From: Chthoniobacteraceae bacterium
Lineage (GTDB): Bacteria; Verrucomicrobiota; Verrucomicrobiia; Chthoniobacterales; Chthoniobacteraceae
Direction of reading: 5' to 3'
DNA length: 64,000 nt
Assembly: GCA_947449735.1 (NCBI GenBank)
Contig: CANFTB010000012.1
Location: 33,072 to 97,071, forward strand
A program made the translations under genes and the position numbers. Positions 1 through 8,126 of the stretch are shown piece after piece. Within the stretch, counting starts at the first letter, position 1. Each line of letters opens with the position of its first letter. Below the pieces are notes generated by a model. It had not been told where the DNA came from, made no database searches, and was given only the letters and a program-made list of their open reading frames with translations.

Positions 1-1
1 G

Positions 2-1375
2 CTGGACGGCATGTTCAAGGCCACCGGCCACAAGAACGCCTACTTTCCGCTCTTCATCCCCCTCTCCTACCTGGCCAAGGAAGCCGAACACGTGGACGGT
101 TTTGCCAAGGAATGCGCCGTCGTCACCCACCACCGCCTCGAAACGGGACCGGACGGCAATCTGCGCCCCGCCCCGAGTTCGCAGTTGGCGGAGCCGCTCG
201 TCATCCGCCCCACCAGCGAGACCATCATCGGCGCAACCTACGCCAAATGGGTGCAGAGCTACCGCGACCTCCCCATTCTCATCAACCAGTGGGCGAACGT
301 CGTGCGCTGGGAAATGCGGCCCCGCGTGTTTTTGAGAACCGCTGAGTTCCTGTGGCAGGAAGGCCACACGGCCCACGAGACGGAGGCAGAGGCGGTGGAA
401 GAAACGGAGAAAATGCTGGGCGTCTACGAGACGTTCGCACGCGAGCACCTCGCGCTGCCCGTCTACACCGGCGAGAAGAGCGCCGGCGAACGCTTCCCCG
501 GCGCCGTGCAAACTCTTTGTATCGAGGCCATGGTGCAGGACCGCAAGGCAGTGCAAGCCGGCACCTCGCATTTCCTCGGCCAGAACTTCGCCAAGGCCAG
601 CGACATCAAGTTCCTCTCCCGCACCAACACCCAGGAGTTCGCCTGGACGACGAGCTGGGGCGTGAGCACGCGCCTCATCGGCACGCTCATCATGGCCCAC
701 GGCGACGACGACGGCGTCATCCTGCCCCCGCGCGTAGCCACCTCGCACATCGTGATCCTGCCCGTGGTCCCGAAGGAAGACACACGCGCCGCCGTTTTGG
801 ACGCCGCCTACGCACTCGCCGCCAAGCTGCGCGAAGTTCGCTACCACGGCGAACCGCTGCGCGTCGAAGTCGACGCCCGCGATCTCAACGGCGGAGCCAA
901 GAACTGGGAATGGATCAAGAAGGGCGCCCCACTGCGCGTCGAAATCGGACCGCGCGATCTGGAAAAAGGCTCCGTTGCGGTGGCCCGCCGCGACCGTCCG
1001 CACAAGGAAAAGAGCTTCCCCTCCAACACCGAGTTTCTGGAAACCGTGCCGTCCATCCTGGACGACATCCAAGCGACGCTGCTCGCACGCGCCACGGAAT
1101 ACCGCGACCAGAACACCGTGCGCATCGACACCAAGGAGGAGTTCTACGCCTTCTTCACCCCGAAGAGCGCCGACAAACCCGAGATTCACGGCGGCTTCGC
1201 CCTCGCCCATTGGAACGGCTCGGCGGAGGTCGAGGCTAAGATCAAGGAGGACTTGAAGGTCACCATCAGGTGTATCCCCACCCCAGGCCAGATTCCCGGC
1301 GCCGAAGAACCCGGCCGCTGTGTCATCACGGGCGAACCCAGCGCGCGCCGCGTGCTCTTCGCCAAGTCATACTAA
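2..1375 (+). CDS. proS: Proline--tRNA ligase, 5'-truncated by window edge
   Basis: Class II aminoacyl-tRNA synthetase that charges tRNA-Pro in the cytoplasm. The reading frame is open from base 2, so the listed Met at base 11 is internal and some N-terminal residues lie outside the window. The class II core is visible: an RPTSETII segment, then WANVVRWEMRPRVFLRTAEFLWQEGHTAH (motif 2 region), then the anticodon-binding part (ILPVVPKED). The C-terminus ends in FAKSY, and a terminal Tyr is typical of the archaeal/eukaryote-like ProS type. In that type the C-terminal domain normally carries four zinc-binding Cys; I can see only two here (in TIRCIP and GRCVITG), so the metal site looks lost. The next gene starts about 90 bases downstream. 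Confidence 0.96.
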   Translation: MDGMFKATGHKNAYFPLFIPLSYLAKEAEHVDGFAKECAVVTHHRLETGPDGNLRPAPSSQLAEPLVIRPTSETIIGATYAKWVQSYRDLPILINQWANVVRWEMRPRVFLRTAEFLWQEGHTAHETEAEAVEETEKMLGVYETFAREHLALPVYTGEKSAGERFPGAVQTLCIEAMVQDRKAVQAGTSHFLGQNFAKASDIKFLSRTNTQEFAWTTSWGVSTRLIGTLIMAHGDDDGVILPPRVATSHIVILPVVPKEDTRAAVLDAAYALAAKLREVRYHGEPLRVEVDARDLNGGAKNWEWIKKGAPLRVEIGPRDLEKGSVAVARRDRPHKEKSFPSNTEFLETVPSILDDIQATLLARATEYRDQNTVRIDTKEEFYAFFTPKSADKPEIHGGFALAHWNGSAEVEAKIKEDLKVTIRCIPTPGQIPGAEEPGRCVITGEPSARRVLFAKSY

Positions 1376-1466
1376 ACCGCCCTGCCGCCGGACCGACCCG
1401 ACTCGTTTTCTGTTTCGGGCGAACGCCGGCGCACTCCCCCCTTCCCTCCGCTATTCCCCACCAATC

Positions 1467-2585
1467 ATGAGCGCCTTTTCCGTCGAACACACCGACCCCG
1501 TGAACTCCCAGATCCTCGCGATCTCGGAGGACAAGATCCAGGGCTTCGTCCGCGAACCGTTTGCCGAAGTCGCCCGCCTCTCCGGCGTGGACCTCGACAC
1601 CGTCCATGCGCGCATTCGCGGGATGCTCGAGGCCGGAACGATCCGCCGCGTCCGCCAGACCCTGATCGCCCCCAACCTCGCCGACGGGGCGCTCGTCGCG
1701 TGGCGTGTTTCCGAAGACAAGCTCAACAGCGCCTTCGACTTCATGTTCCAGCAGGACCCGTTCAGCGGGCACGTCGTCGTGCGGTCCACCGACCAGCAGA
1801 CGCCCGGCTCCGAGTACCGCCTCTGGACAACGCTCAAGGTGCCGGTCGGCACCTCAATGGACGAGCACGCCCGGGTTTTGATGCGCCACACGGGCTGCGA
1901 AAAGTACAAACTCATGCCGGCGCGCGGGATTTTCGCGCTCGGCGTCGGGCACGTCCGCCGCAAGACCATCGAGCCCGGCGACCGCATTGAAAAGCCTGCG
2001 CAGATGATGCCCGTCCACAACGTGAAGCTCACCGACCTGGAATGGCGGGCGCTTCTGGAATTGAAGCGTGAGTTTGAACCTTCAGAGATCGCCGCCAACC
2101 CCTGGGCGCCCCGCGCCGCGGCGGCAGGAGTGTCGCTGGACGAATTTTTCCAAATCGCCGAAAGCCTGCAGTCGCGCAAGGTCATCGGCCGCTTCTCGAC
2201 CTTCCTCGAACACGTGAAACCCTCGCAGACCGGGGTGCGCGTGACGCGCTTCAACGCCCTCTTCCACTGGGCCGTCCCCGCGGGACGCGAAGTGGAGGCC
2301 GGCGGCGAAGTCGGCCGCCACGAGATCCTCACGCACTGCTACTGGCGCGAAGGAGGCCCCGACTTCAAAAACGTGAACATCATGTCCGTCGCCCACGGCA
2401 CCGACAAGGGCCGGGTGCTCGAGCACAAGGCGGCCATCGACGCGCACCTCGAAAGCTGCGGAATCCCGGTCGCCTACACGAACGTGTTCTGGGGTGGACG
2501 CAGTGAAATCAAGCCCTCGGAAATCTCGCCGCTCATCCACCGCGAATGGCTCGCCCGCATGCAGGCCGCCGCGCCCCAGGCCTGA
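1467..2585 (+). CDS. Fused siroheme-decarboxylase-like / Lrp-AsnC family protein
   Basis: A protein of 372 residues with two tandem Lrp/AsnC-like halves. The first has a winged-helix segment (PFAEVARLSGVDLDTVHARIRGMLE followed by GTIRRV). The second begins near residue 185 (LTDLEWRALLELKREF) and ends with HCYWREGG...NVNIMSVAHG, which resembles the HCYRRP...YNLF.M.HG region of siroheme decarboxylases (AhbA/AhbB, NirD/L/G/H). By family it could decarboxylate siroheme in an alternative haem or haem d1 route, but such proteins are often annotated only as Lrp/AsnC regulators. I chose the ATG at 1467; the longer ORF start at 1320 lies inside proS. No clear Shine-Dalgarno is visible. No other haem genes are nearby, so function is open. 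Confidence 0.72.
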   Translation: MSAFSVEHTDPVNSQILAISEDKIQGFVREPFAEVARLSGVDLDTVHARIRGMLEAGTIRRVRQTLIAPNLADGALVAWRVSEDKLNSAFDFMFQQDPFSGHVVVRSTDQQTPGSEYRLWTTLKVPVGTSMDEHARVLMRHTGCEKYKLMPARGIFALGVGHVRRKTIEPGDRIEKPAQMMPVHNVKLTDLEWRALLELKREFEPSEIAANPWAPRAAAAGVSLDEFFQIAESLQSRKVIGRFSTFLEHVKPSQTGVRVTRFNALFHWAVPAGREVEAGGEVGRHEILTHCYWREGGPDFKNVNIMSVAHGTDKGRVLEHKAAIDAHLESCGIPVAYTNVFWGGRSEIKPSEISPLIHREWLARMQAAAPQA

Positions 2586-2624
2586 GCCCGCAGGACAGCC
2601 TAGGGTCCGCCACCCCGTAACGCT

Positions 2625-3284
2625 TTGTTTGAAAACCTGCGGTTTCTAGACGATCCGGAGCCACGGGATCCGTTTTTGCAGATGGCTGTCGACGAGGCCC
2701 TGCTGGAAACCAGCGCGCTTCCGCTTCTGCGCGTGTACCGCTGGGACAGGCCGAACGTGTCGGTGGGCTATTTTGAAAAGATCGCGGAGGCGCGCTCTCA
2801 GCACCCGGGGCAGTTGCTCGTCAGGCGCTGGACGGGCGGCGGCACGGTCGTCCACGGTTCGGACGCGCCTTACTCGCTCATCGTTCCGCGGGGCGAGCCG
2901 TTTGCAGCGGTGCGCCCGGGCGAGTCCTACCGGCGCATCCACGGAATCCTCGCCACAGTGCTCAGAAGCGCGGTTCCGTCGGTGGCGCTGGCGGCGGCCG
3001 ACGCGCCGAAGGTTTCCTCCGCCTGTTTTGAAAATCCGGTGGCGGACGACTTGATGGCCGACGGTTGCAAGATCGCGGGGGCCGGCCAGCGCCGGACGAG
3101 GGCGGGAATGCTGCATCAGGGCAGCCTGCAGTTGGGGTCGGCGGAATTCCGGGAAGCCCGCGAATTTGCAGACCAGCTCTCCGTCCGGGTGTCGGCACTC
3201 GCGCTTGCGGACCACGAACTGGCGCGGGCGAACGTTCTTGCGGATGCCCGGTACCGCACGACGGAGTGGTTGGACCTGCGTTGA
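2625..3284 (+). CDS. Lipoate-protein ligase A / octanoyltransferase (LipM-like) family protein
   Basis: A cytoplasmic enzyme of the BPL/LplA/LipB fold that moves lipoyl or octanoyl groups to lipoyl domains of 2-oxoacid dehydrogenases or GcvH. Family motifs are RRWTGGGTVVHG near residue 67 and DGCKIAGAGQRRTRAG with the lysine expected to contact the acyl group. Between them, SSACFENPVADDL supplies a Cys at the place where LipM-type octanoyltransferases carry their catalytic Cys, so an octanoyltransferase role is as likely as ATP-dependent ligation. At 219 residues it lacks the extra C-terminal domain of E. coli LplA. Translation starts at TTG (2625) with no strong ribosome site. Confidence 0.8.
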   Translation: MFENLRFLDDPEPRDPFLQMAVDEALLETSALPLLRVYRWDRPNVSVGYFEKIAEARSQHPGQLLVRRWTGGGTVVHGSDAPYSLIVPRGEPFAAVRPGESYRRIHGILATVLRSAVPSVALAAADAPKVSSACFENPVADDLMADGCKIAGAGQRRTRAGMLHQGSLQLGSAEFREAREFADQLSVRVSALALADHELARANVLADARYRTTEWLDLR

Positions 3285-3410
3285 GCGGCGCGGTTCGCCG
3301 GGCGGACACTTCATCTTCCTGAAGCGCCAACCCGGCGTCTTTGCAGGTCATTTCCAGAGCTCTGGGGGCACCCAAGTTACTTGGCCCTACGCATGTCTCC
3401 ACCTTTAAAG

Positions 3411-3447
3411 TTCCACTTCAAACTTTGGTTTCAGGCACGAAGTGGAA
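3411..3447. promoter_or_regulatory. Perfect 9-bp inverted repeat upstream of the polyprenyl synthase operon
   Basis: TTCCACTTC (3411-3419) and GAAGTGGAA (3439-3447) are exact inverse complements 19 bases apart. A smaller palindrome, CCAAGTTACTTGG, lies at 3372-3384. Both fall in the AT-richer gap of about 200 bases before the six-gene operon. They could form a hairpin or serve as a divided operator. No convincing -35/-10 pair was found, so assignment to regulation is inference. Confidence 0.35.
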
Positions 3448-3494
3448 AACAGATATTCCTTTGAACTAAACGCTGTATCGTTAGGTCTGAACAC

Positions 3495-4532
3495 GTGCGG
3501 TGTTTTACCTCACCGCGTTTCTCAATGCACCGTCTCCGCTTCCATTCTCAGGCGCTCAGCCCGGTGCTTTCAGCACTTCCGCCTGTTTTAGAAACACCTC
3601 ATGAAATCCCGTCGTCTCAAGAAAGGGACGCCCGACTGCTGCGCGGTGCCCTTCTCAAGGAGGCTCCCCTTCACCGCGGTCTGGAGTTTAGTTTGGGAAA
3701 GGTCCTCTCGGCAGCCGTCACCAATACAGGGTCGCTTTTAAGGGCGCAAATAGCGCTGGTTTTGGGACGGGCACTCGGGGAAACCGAGCCGCAGGCGCTG
3801 AAGTTTGCCTGCGCAGTCGAGTACTTCCACATCGCCTCTCTGCTTTTGGACGACCTGCCCCAAATGGACGACGCCCGGGAAAGGCGGGGACAGGTGTGCC
3901 TCCACTTGTTGCACGGTGAAAACGCCGTCCTCCTGGGGGCGCTGGCGCTGATCACACGAGGATACGCGCTGGTGGGCGAGTCCGGAGCGGGCGCTTCCGA
4001 GAAGTCGAGGAACGCCTTGAACGGCCTTTTGGAGAGCTGCCTTGGAACACGGGGAGTCCTCAACGGACAGGCGTTCGACCTCAAATTTAGCGACACCCTC
4101 GCGCCGAAGCGGAGTTCCGCCACCGTTGCCCTGCGAAAAACCGTGCCACTCCTCCTGCTCTCGCTGCTGGGCCCGGCGCTGATCGCCGGGGCGTCCGAAG
4201 AGCAGTTCATGGGACTGAGACGGTTGGGAATTTACTGGGGCCTCGCCTATCAGGGACTCGATGACCTGCGGGATGTGCTGGAAAATCCTCACACCAGCGG
4301 AAAAACCTCTGAGCAGGACACCTTGCTCGGGCGTCCCAGCATGGTGCGACAACTGGGCGTGGAGGGATCTCAACGCTCACTTGCAAGACTGATGGAGCTT
4401 GCGAATCAATCGCTGGCGAAGCTCGTCTCGGACACCCCGGCGCTGGGGGTGCTTTCTGATTTCCAAGGGCTGTTCAAGGAGAGAGTCCAGCGGCTGGTTC
4501 CCTGCGTTTCACAATCATGCCCGCCTTCCTAA
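3495..4532 (+). CDS. Polyprenyl (isoprenyl diphosphate) synthase
   Basis: Class I trans-prenyltransferase that joins isopentenyl diphosphate to allylic diphosphates to give FPP/GGPP-type products. The first Asp-rich motif is DDLPQMDD near residue 128 (the DDxxxxD bacterial type), followed by ERRG. The second is QGLDDLRD near residue 265. The usual GGKRLRP entry is replaced by TGSLLRAQ. The track start is a GTG at 3495; an in-frame ATG at 3525 is equally possible. The 3' end overlaps the next gene (permease, 4517) by 16 bases, so the two are translationally coupled. Chain length cannot be read from sequence alone. Its position at the head of a transporter/cytochrome operon is unusual. Confidence 0.85.
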   Translation: MRCFTSPRFSMHRLRFHSQALSPVLSALPPVLETPHEIPSSQERDARLLRGALLKEAPLHRGLEFSLGKVLSAAVTNTGSLLRAQIALVLGRALGETEPQALKFACAVEYFHIASLLLDDLPQMDDARERRGQVCLHLLHGENAVLLGALALITRGYALVGESGAGASEKSRNALNGLLESCLGTRGVLNGQAFDLKFSDTLAPKRSSATVALRKTVPLLLLSLLGPALIAGASEEQFMGLRRLGIYWGLAYQGLDDLRDVLENPHTSGKTSEQDTLLGRPSMVRQLGVEGSQRSLARLMELANQSLAKLVSDTPALGVLSDFQGLFKERVQRLVPCVSQSCPPS

Positions 4533-5632
4533 GCCTCATTTTATTGAATCTGAGGCGGCACAAGATCCGGGCCGCCATCAGCGTCACCGGCGTGGCCTTC
4601 GGCGTTGCCGCCATGCTGATGATTGTCTCAATCGTGCTCGGGGCCATCAGCATGTTTGAGGGCATTCTGGCCGAGGAGAGCCATTTCGTTGTCTTCGAAA
4701 AGAACGTGTCCGACCTGTTCTTCAGCAGCGTCAGCATGGAGCAGATTGAGACGATCCGCGGTCTCGTACAGGTGGACCGGGTGGATCCGATGCTGGTAGG
4801 AATTGTTTCCTCGGCGGACCACCCGATCATCACCTGTTTTGGAGTCGAGGCGGACAATCCGCGCCTTCAAAAGGCCCAGTGGCTTCAGGGCGACCGCTCT
4901 GAATATGGGAGGGAGCCGGATGTCGTGTACCTCGGGGAGAGGTCGGCGCAGTTTCTGAAGACCAAGCGTGGCGAAAGGATTTCCATCGGAAAGGCGGAAT
5001 TCACCGTCGGCGGGGTGATCCGGACGCAGAACGGCTTTGAGGATGGAGGCGTTTTCATGCCCCTGTCTCTGGCCCAGCGCTATTTCCACCGCGAGGGTCT
5101 GGTGTCCGTCGCCTCGGTGAAACTCAAGAACGCCCAGATGTCGGAGGCCTTCAAACACTCCGTCGAAACCGCTTCCGGCGCCCTCGTAGCTCTTAAAAAC
5201 GAGGATTTCAACAGATCCTATTCCCAGTTTCGGATCCTGAACTTCACCAGCTGGGCGGTGGGCGTGTGTTCATTGCTACTGGGCGGCATGGGCGTGGCGA
5301 ACACGATGCTGATGTCGATTTTCTCGCGCATCCGTGAAATGGCGATCTTGCGCGTCTGCGGCTTTTCCCGCGGCCAGATCGTGGGTTTGGTGTTTGGGGA
5401 AGCTGGCATTCTCGCCGCCATTGGGTCCGTCGTCGGACTGGGGATGGGGTTCGCGGGCCTGGCCGTGATGAACCGGGTGCCGCAGTTGCAGGGGTACGTT
5501 CATGCGCAGGTGCGCCCGGACGTGATTCTCGCCATCCTGCTGACAGCCTGTGTCACCGCTCTTTTGGGCGCGCTTTACCCCGCGCATTTCGCTTCCCGGA
5601 TCCAGCCAGCGGAAGCCCTCCGCTTCGAATAA
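4517..5632 (+). CDS. ABC transporter permease, MacB/FtsX family
   Basis: A permease of 371 residues. It has one N-terminal membrane helix (about 20-45), a large periplasmic MacB-like domain (about 50-235), then three C-terminal helices with the FtsX signature region (GGMGVANTMLMSIFSRIREMAILRVCG, about 255-280). It ends with PAEALRFE, as is common in MacB/LolC-type proteins. Such permeases act mechanically on periplasmic or membrane substrates rather than as channels. It overlaps the polyprenyl synthase by 16 bases and is followed after 3 bases by its ATPase, so the pair surely works together. The substrate is unknown; the operon suggests a role in building or supplying the cytochrome complex encoded downstream, which is inference. 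Confidence 0.9.
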   Translation: MPAFLSLILLNLRRHKIRAAISVTGVAFGVAAMLMIVSIVLGAISMFEGILAEESHFVVFEKNVSDLFFSSVSMEQIETIRGLVQVDRVDPMLVGIVSSADHPIITCFGVEADNPRLQKAQWLQGDRSEYGREPDVVYLGERSAQFLKTKRGERISIGKAEFTVGGVIRTQNGFEDGGVFMPLSLAQRYFHREGLVSVASVKLKNAQMSEAFKHSVETASGALVALKNEDFNRSYSQFRILNFTSWAVGVCSLLLGGMGVANTMLMSIFSRIREMAILRVCGFSRGQIVGLVFGEAGILAAIGSVVGLGMGFAGLAVMNRVPQLQGYVHAQVRPDVILAILLTACVTALLGALYPAHFASRIQPAEALRFE

Positions 5633-5635
5633 ACC

Positions 5636-6328
5636 ATGGAATCCCCAGACCAAGACAACACGACGCCGGTCGTCCTTGAGGGCAGAGACCTTTGGAAAAG
5701 CTTCGACCAGGGGCGCATTGAGGTGCTTCGCGGTGCCAGTGTGAAGGTCCGGCGCGGGGAAATCGTGGCCCTCTGGGGGGCATCCGGGTCGGGAAAAAGC
5801 ACCCTCCTGCATCTGTTGAGCGGGCTGGATGTCGCGGACAAAGGCACCGTCTCAGTCCTTGGACAAAACCCCCAGTTTGAAGAAGCCAGGCTGGCTCTGA
5901 GGCGGCGGCACGTGGGGTTCGTATTCCAGCTCCACAACCTGATTCCGGACCTGACTCTTGAGGAGAACCTTCAAATTCCCTGCATCGCCAGCGGAACGGC
6001 CGGCTCCCAAATCCGCAGTCGGATTCTTCAGTTGAGCGACGCGGTGGGGCTTTCGCACAGGCTGCGGCACAGGATCCAGGACCTCTCGGGAGGCGAGCGT
6101 CAGCGGACCGCGATTTGCCGCGCGCTGATGCACGAACCCCAGATTTTGTTCGCGGACGAACCGACGGGCTCCCTGGACGAAAAGACCGCTGAAACCGTGT
6201 TCGAATTGCTCTTCAAACTCGCGAAAAACGAGGGAATGACCGTGGTGATCGCCACTCACGAGCGCCGGTTCATGGAGGCGTGCTCGCGCGTGGTGCGCGT
6301 CACCAATGGCCAGACGCTTTCGAGTTAA
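5636..6328 (+). CDS. ABC transporter ATP-binding protein, LolD/MacB type
   Basis: A cytoplasmic ATPase subunit of 230 residues. Walker A is GASGSGKST (about 45-53), the Q-loop is in FVFQLHNLIPDLT, the signature is LSGGERQR, Walker B with the catalytic Glu is ILFADEPTG, and the switch His is in IATHERR. This set is intact, so it should be active. The start ATG follows the permease stop after 3 bases. The next gene begins 20 bases after its stop. Length and motif spacing match LolD/FtsE-like subunits that pair with MacB-type permeases. Confidence 0.93.
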   Translation: MESPDQDNTTPVVLEGRDLWKSFDQGRIEVLRGASVKVRRGEIVALWGASGSGKSTLLHLLSGLDVADKGTVSVLGQNPQFEEARLALRRRHVGFVFQLHNLIPDLTLEENLQIPCIASGTAGSQIRSRILQLSDAVGLSHRLRHRIQDLSGGERQRTAICRALMHEPQILFADEPTGSLDEKTAETVFELLFKLAKNEGMTVVIATHERRFMEACSRVVRVTNGQTLSS

Positions 6329-6348
6329 TTCCCCAACCGCACCCATCC

Positions 6349-7728
6349 ATGCAGGATCCTTTTCAGCGGCAGCCTTCGAACATCGGAAGTGCCGCGTCGG
6401 GAGAAGGCGGGGAAGCGGGTGAAGCACAGCGTCTCGCAGGTGTTTTCAGCATCCTCTGGCTGCTCCTGGCGAACGCGGTGGGGGTGTTGCTGGCAACGCT
6501 GCTGGTGCTGCCTGAATTAGGACGCCCGCTCGGCGAGTTTACCTACGGCCGCTGGGTGCCGTTGCACTTGAACTGGCAGCTTTACGGCTGGTGCGCCCTG
6601 CCGGCGGTTGCGGCGCTGATGCGACGCTTCGCACCGGCCGAATCTTCCGAAGCCACCAACCGCTCGGGCAAAAGCGGCCGCTGGGTGGTGTATTTCCTCT
6701 GGTCGGCGGCCCTGCTCTATGGCGGTTGGAGCTGGCTGCACGGTCAAACGACGGGGAAACTTTTTTTGGACTGGAACGGCCGCTCGGAAGCGCTGCTGCT
6801 CCTGGCGATGGTGGTGCTCTGGTGGGTGCTTTTGAGCCAGTGGCGCAGCCAGGATCGTTCCAAGGCCGAGGCGCCCCCCCGCTCCGCAGGTCTTTCGCGC
6901 GTTTTGGAAGCCGTTCTTCTGGCGGCCCTCGCGGCCGTTCCGGTGCTCTTAAGTTGGTCCGGGGGACGCGGCGTTTATCCGCCCATTGACCCAGGCACGG
7001 GCGGCCCCACGGGGACCAGTTTGCTAGGCTCCACTCTGGTGGTCGTTCTGCTTTTCGCCCTGATTCCCTGGCTCCTCCGGGTGCCTGCACGGCGCGACAG
7101 GGGTGTCTGGCTTCCGTACTGGCTCGTGCTGGGCGCTTCGATGTTGCTGTGCTGGGCCATTTCAAACGGCAACAGCAGCCACTCGGACTGGAGGCAGATC
7201 TCGGGGCTAGGTTCGCTGCTTTTTTGGATCCCCATGCTTCCCCTCTATTGGCGTCGATTTGACTGGGGCCCGGGCTCCACCCGTTGGCTGCGCGCCACGC
7301 AGGTTTGGTGGGCGGCATTGGTTCTCACAGGCTTTGTGGCGTTCCTGCCCGGAATGCTGGACAGGATCAAATTCGGGAATGTTCTGGTGGCGCACACGCA
7401 CCTCGCCATGGCGGGTTTTCTCACGAGCCTAAACATGCTCATCCTCATGAATCTCTCCCGTTCGCCGCTCCAATGCGTCGGCGTTTTGGACGCGCGAGTT
7501 CCCTTTTATGTGTGGCACGCGGCGTTGGCCGCTCATTTGTGCAGCCTCGCCGGCCTGGGGATCGTGGAAATACAGGACAAAGGCCGCTGGTTGATGGGGG
7601 AGGCTGGGGCCGCGTTCCTGTGGATCCGTTTGGGCGCGGGCGTCCTGATGGTAGGCGTGTCGGTGTTCTGGCTCGTAGCGCTTCTTTCGGGACGTCGGAA
7701 ACCTCAACTAACAGAGAACGCTCCATGA
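6349..7728 (+). CDS. CcoN-like haem-copper-oxidase subunit I homologue apparently lacking Cu_B ligands
   Basis: An integral membrane protein of 459 residues with about ten to twelve hydrophobic segments. PLHLNWQLYGW (His73) resembles the low-spin haem ligand helix of cbb3-type subunit I, and VAHTHLAMAGF (His349, His351) resembles the HxH pair that binds both haems. The segment YPPIDPGTGGPTGTSLLGSTL also recalls the cbb3 family. Only two His (131 and 278) lie between these sites, and neither sits in an HH or HxxxH pattern, so the three Cu_B ligands appear absent. The protein may bind haem b and pass electrons without reducing O2. I chose ATG 6349; the longer ORF overlaps the ATPase gene. Its stop overlaps the next start (ATGA). 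Confidence 0.7.
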   Translation: MQDPFQRQPSNIGSAASGEGGEAGEAQRLAGVFSILWLLLANAVGVLLATLLVLPELGRPLGEFTYGRWVPLHLNWQLYGWCALPAVAALMRRFAPAESSEATNRSGKSGRWVVYFLWSAALLYGGWSWLHGQTTGKLFLDWNGRSEALLLLAMVVLWWVLLSQWRSQDRSKAEAPPRSAGLSRVLEAVLLAALAAVPVLLSWSGGRGVYPPIDPGTGGPTGTSLLGSTLVVVLLFALIPWLLRVPARRDRGVWLPYWLVLGASMLLCWAISNGNSSHSDWRQISGLGSLLFWIPMLPLYWRRFDWGPGSTRWLRATQVWWAALVLTGFVAFLPGMLDRIKFGNVLVAHTHLAMAGFLTSLNMLILMNLSRSPLQCVGVLDARVPFYVWHAALAAHLCSLAGLGIVEIQDKGRWLMGEAGAAFLWIRLGAGVLMVGVSVFWLVALLSGRRKPQLTENAP

Positions 7729-8126
7729 AAACACGCCTTGTGACCGCGGTTTCGTTGATGGCAGGAGGCGGGGACTTCGCCACAGGCCTGTTGCTCCTTA
7801 ATCAACCGGCGTGGACGCTTGGACTGCTCGGCGTTCCGATTCCCGGGGATTTGGTTTTGGTGCAATACATCGGAGTCTTCGTGGGCTGCGTCGGCTTGAT
7901 CTACGGATGGGGACTCTGGACGTATTTGCACCAGGGAGACCCTGCGCGGTTGAGGACGGTTTGGGAGATGACGGCTCTTTTCCGGTTCTCCGTTTGCGCG
8001 TTTGTGGGTGTGAGTGTTCTACAGACGAAACTGCACCCCGCCTGGCTTTCCGTGGCATTGGTGGATGGTTTCTGGGCCCTTTTACAAGTGGCACTGCTCA
8101 GGCGCAGGGCTCTGGATCCCCAATGA
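7725..8126 (+). CDS. Small four-helix membrane protein of the CcoN-like operon
   Basis: An unrecognised protein of 133 residues with four hydrophobic segments (about 5-25, 40-62, 80-100 and 105-125). It has no cofactor motif; the few His residues are in loops. The start overlaps the preceding stop (ATGA at 7725) and its own stop overlaps the next start in the same way (ATGA at 8123), so it is translated together with the CcoN-like and MFS-cytochrome proteins. Its strict placement between them suggests a small accessory subunit of the same complex, but this is inference from position only. Confidence 0.75.
   Translation: MKTRLVTAVSLMAGGGDFATGLLLLNQPAWTLGLLGVPIPGDLVLVQYIGVFVGCVGLIYGWGLWTYLHQGDPARLRTVWEMTALFRFSVCAFVGVSVLQTKLHPAWLSVALVDGFWALLQVALLRRRALDPQ

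Noticed and set aside
352-1239. ORF of 295 codons on + inside proS
   Set aside because: Arg/His/Pro-rich shadow frame of a high-GC gene; no family pattern, and proS is certain.
1451-2332. ORF of 293 codons on - over the siroheme-decarboxylase-like gene
   Set aside because: Antisense shadow; the + frame has clear family motifs.
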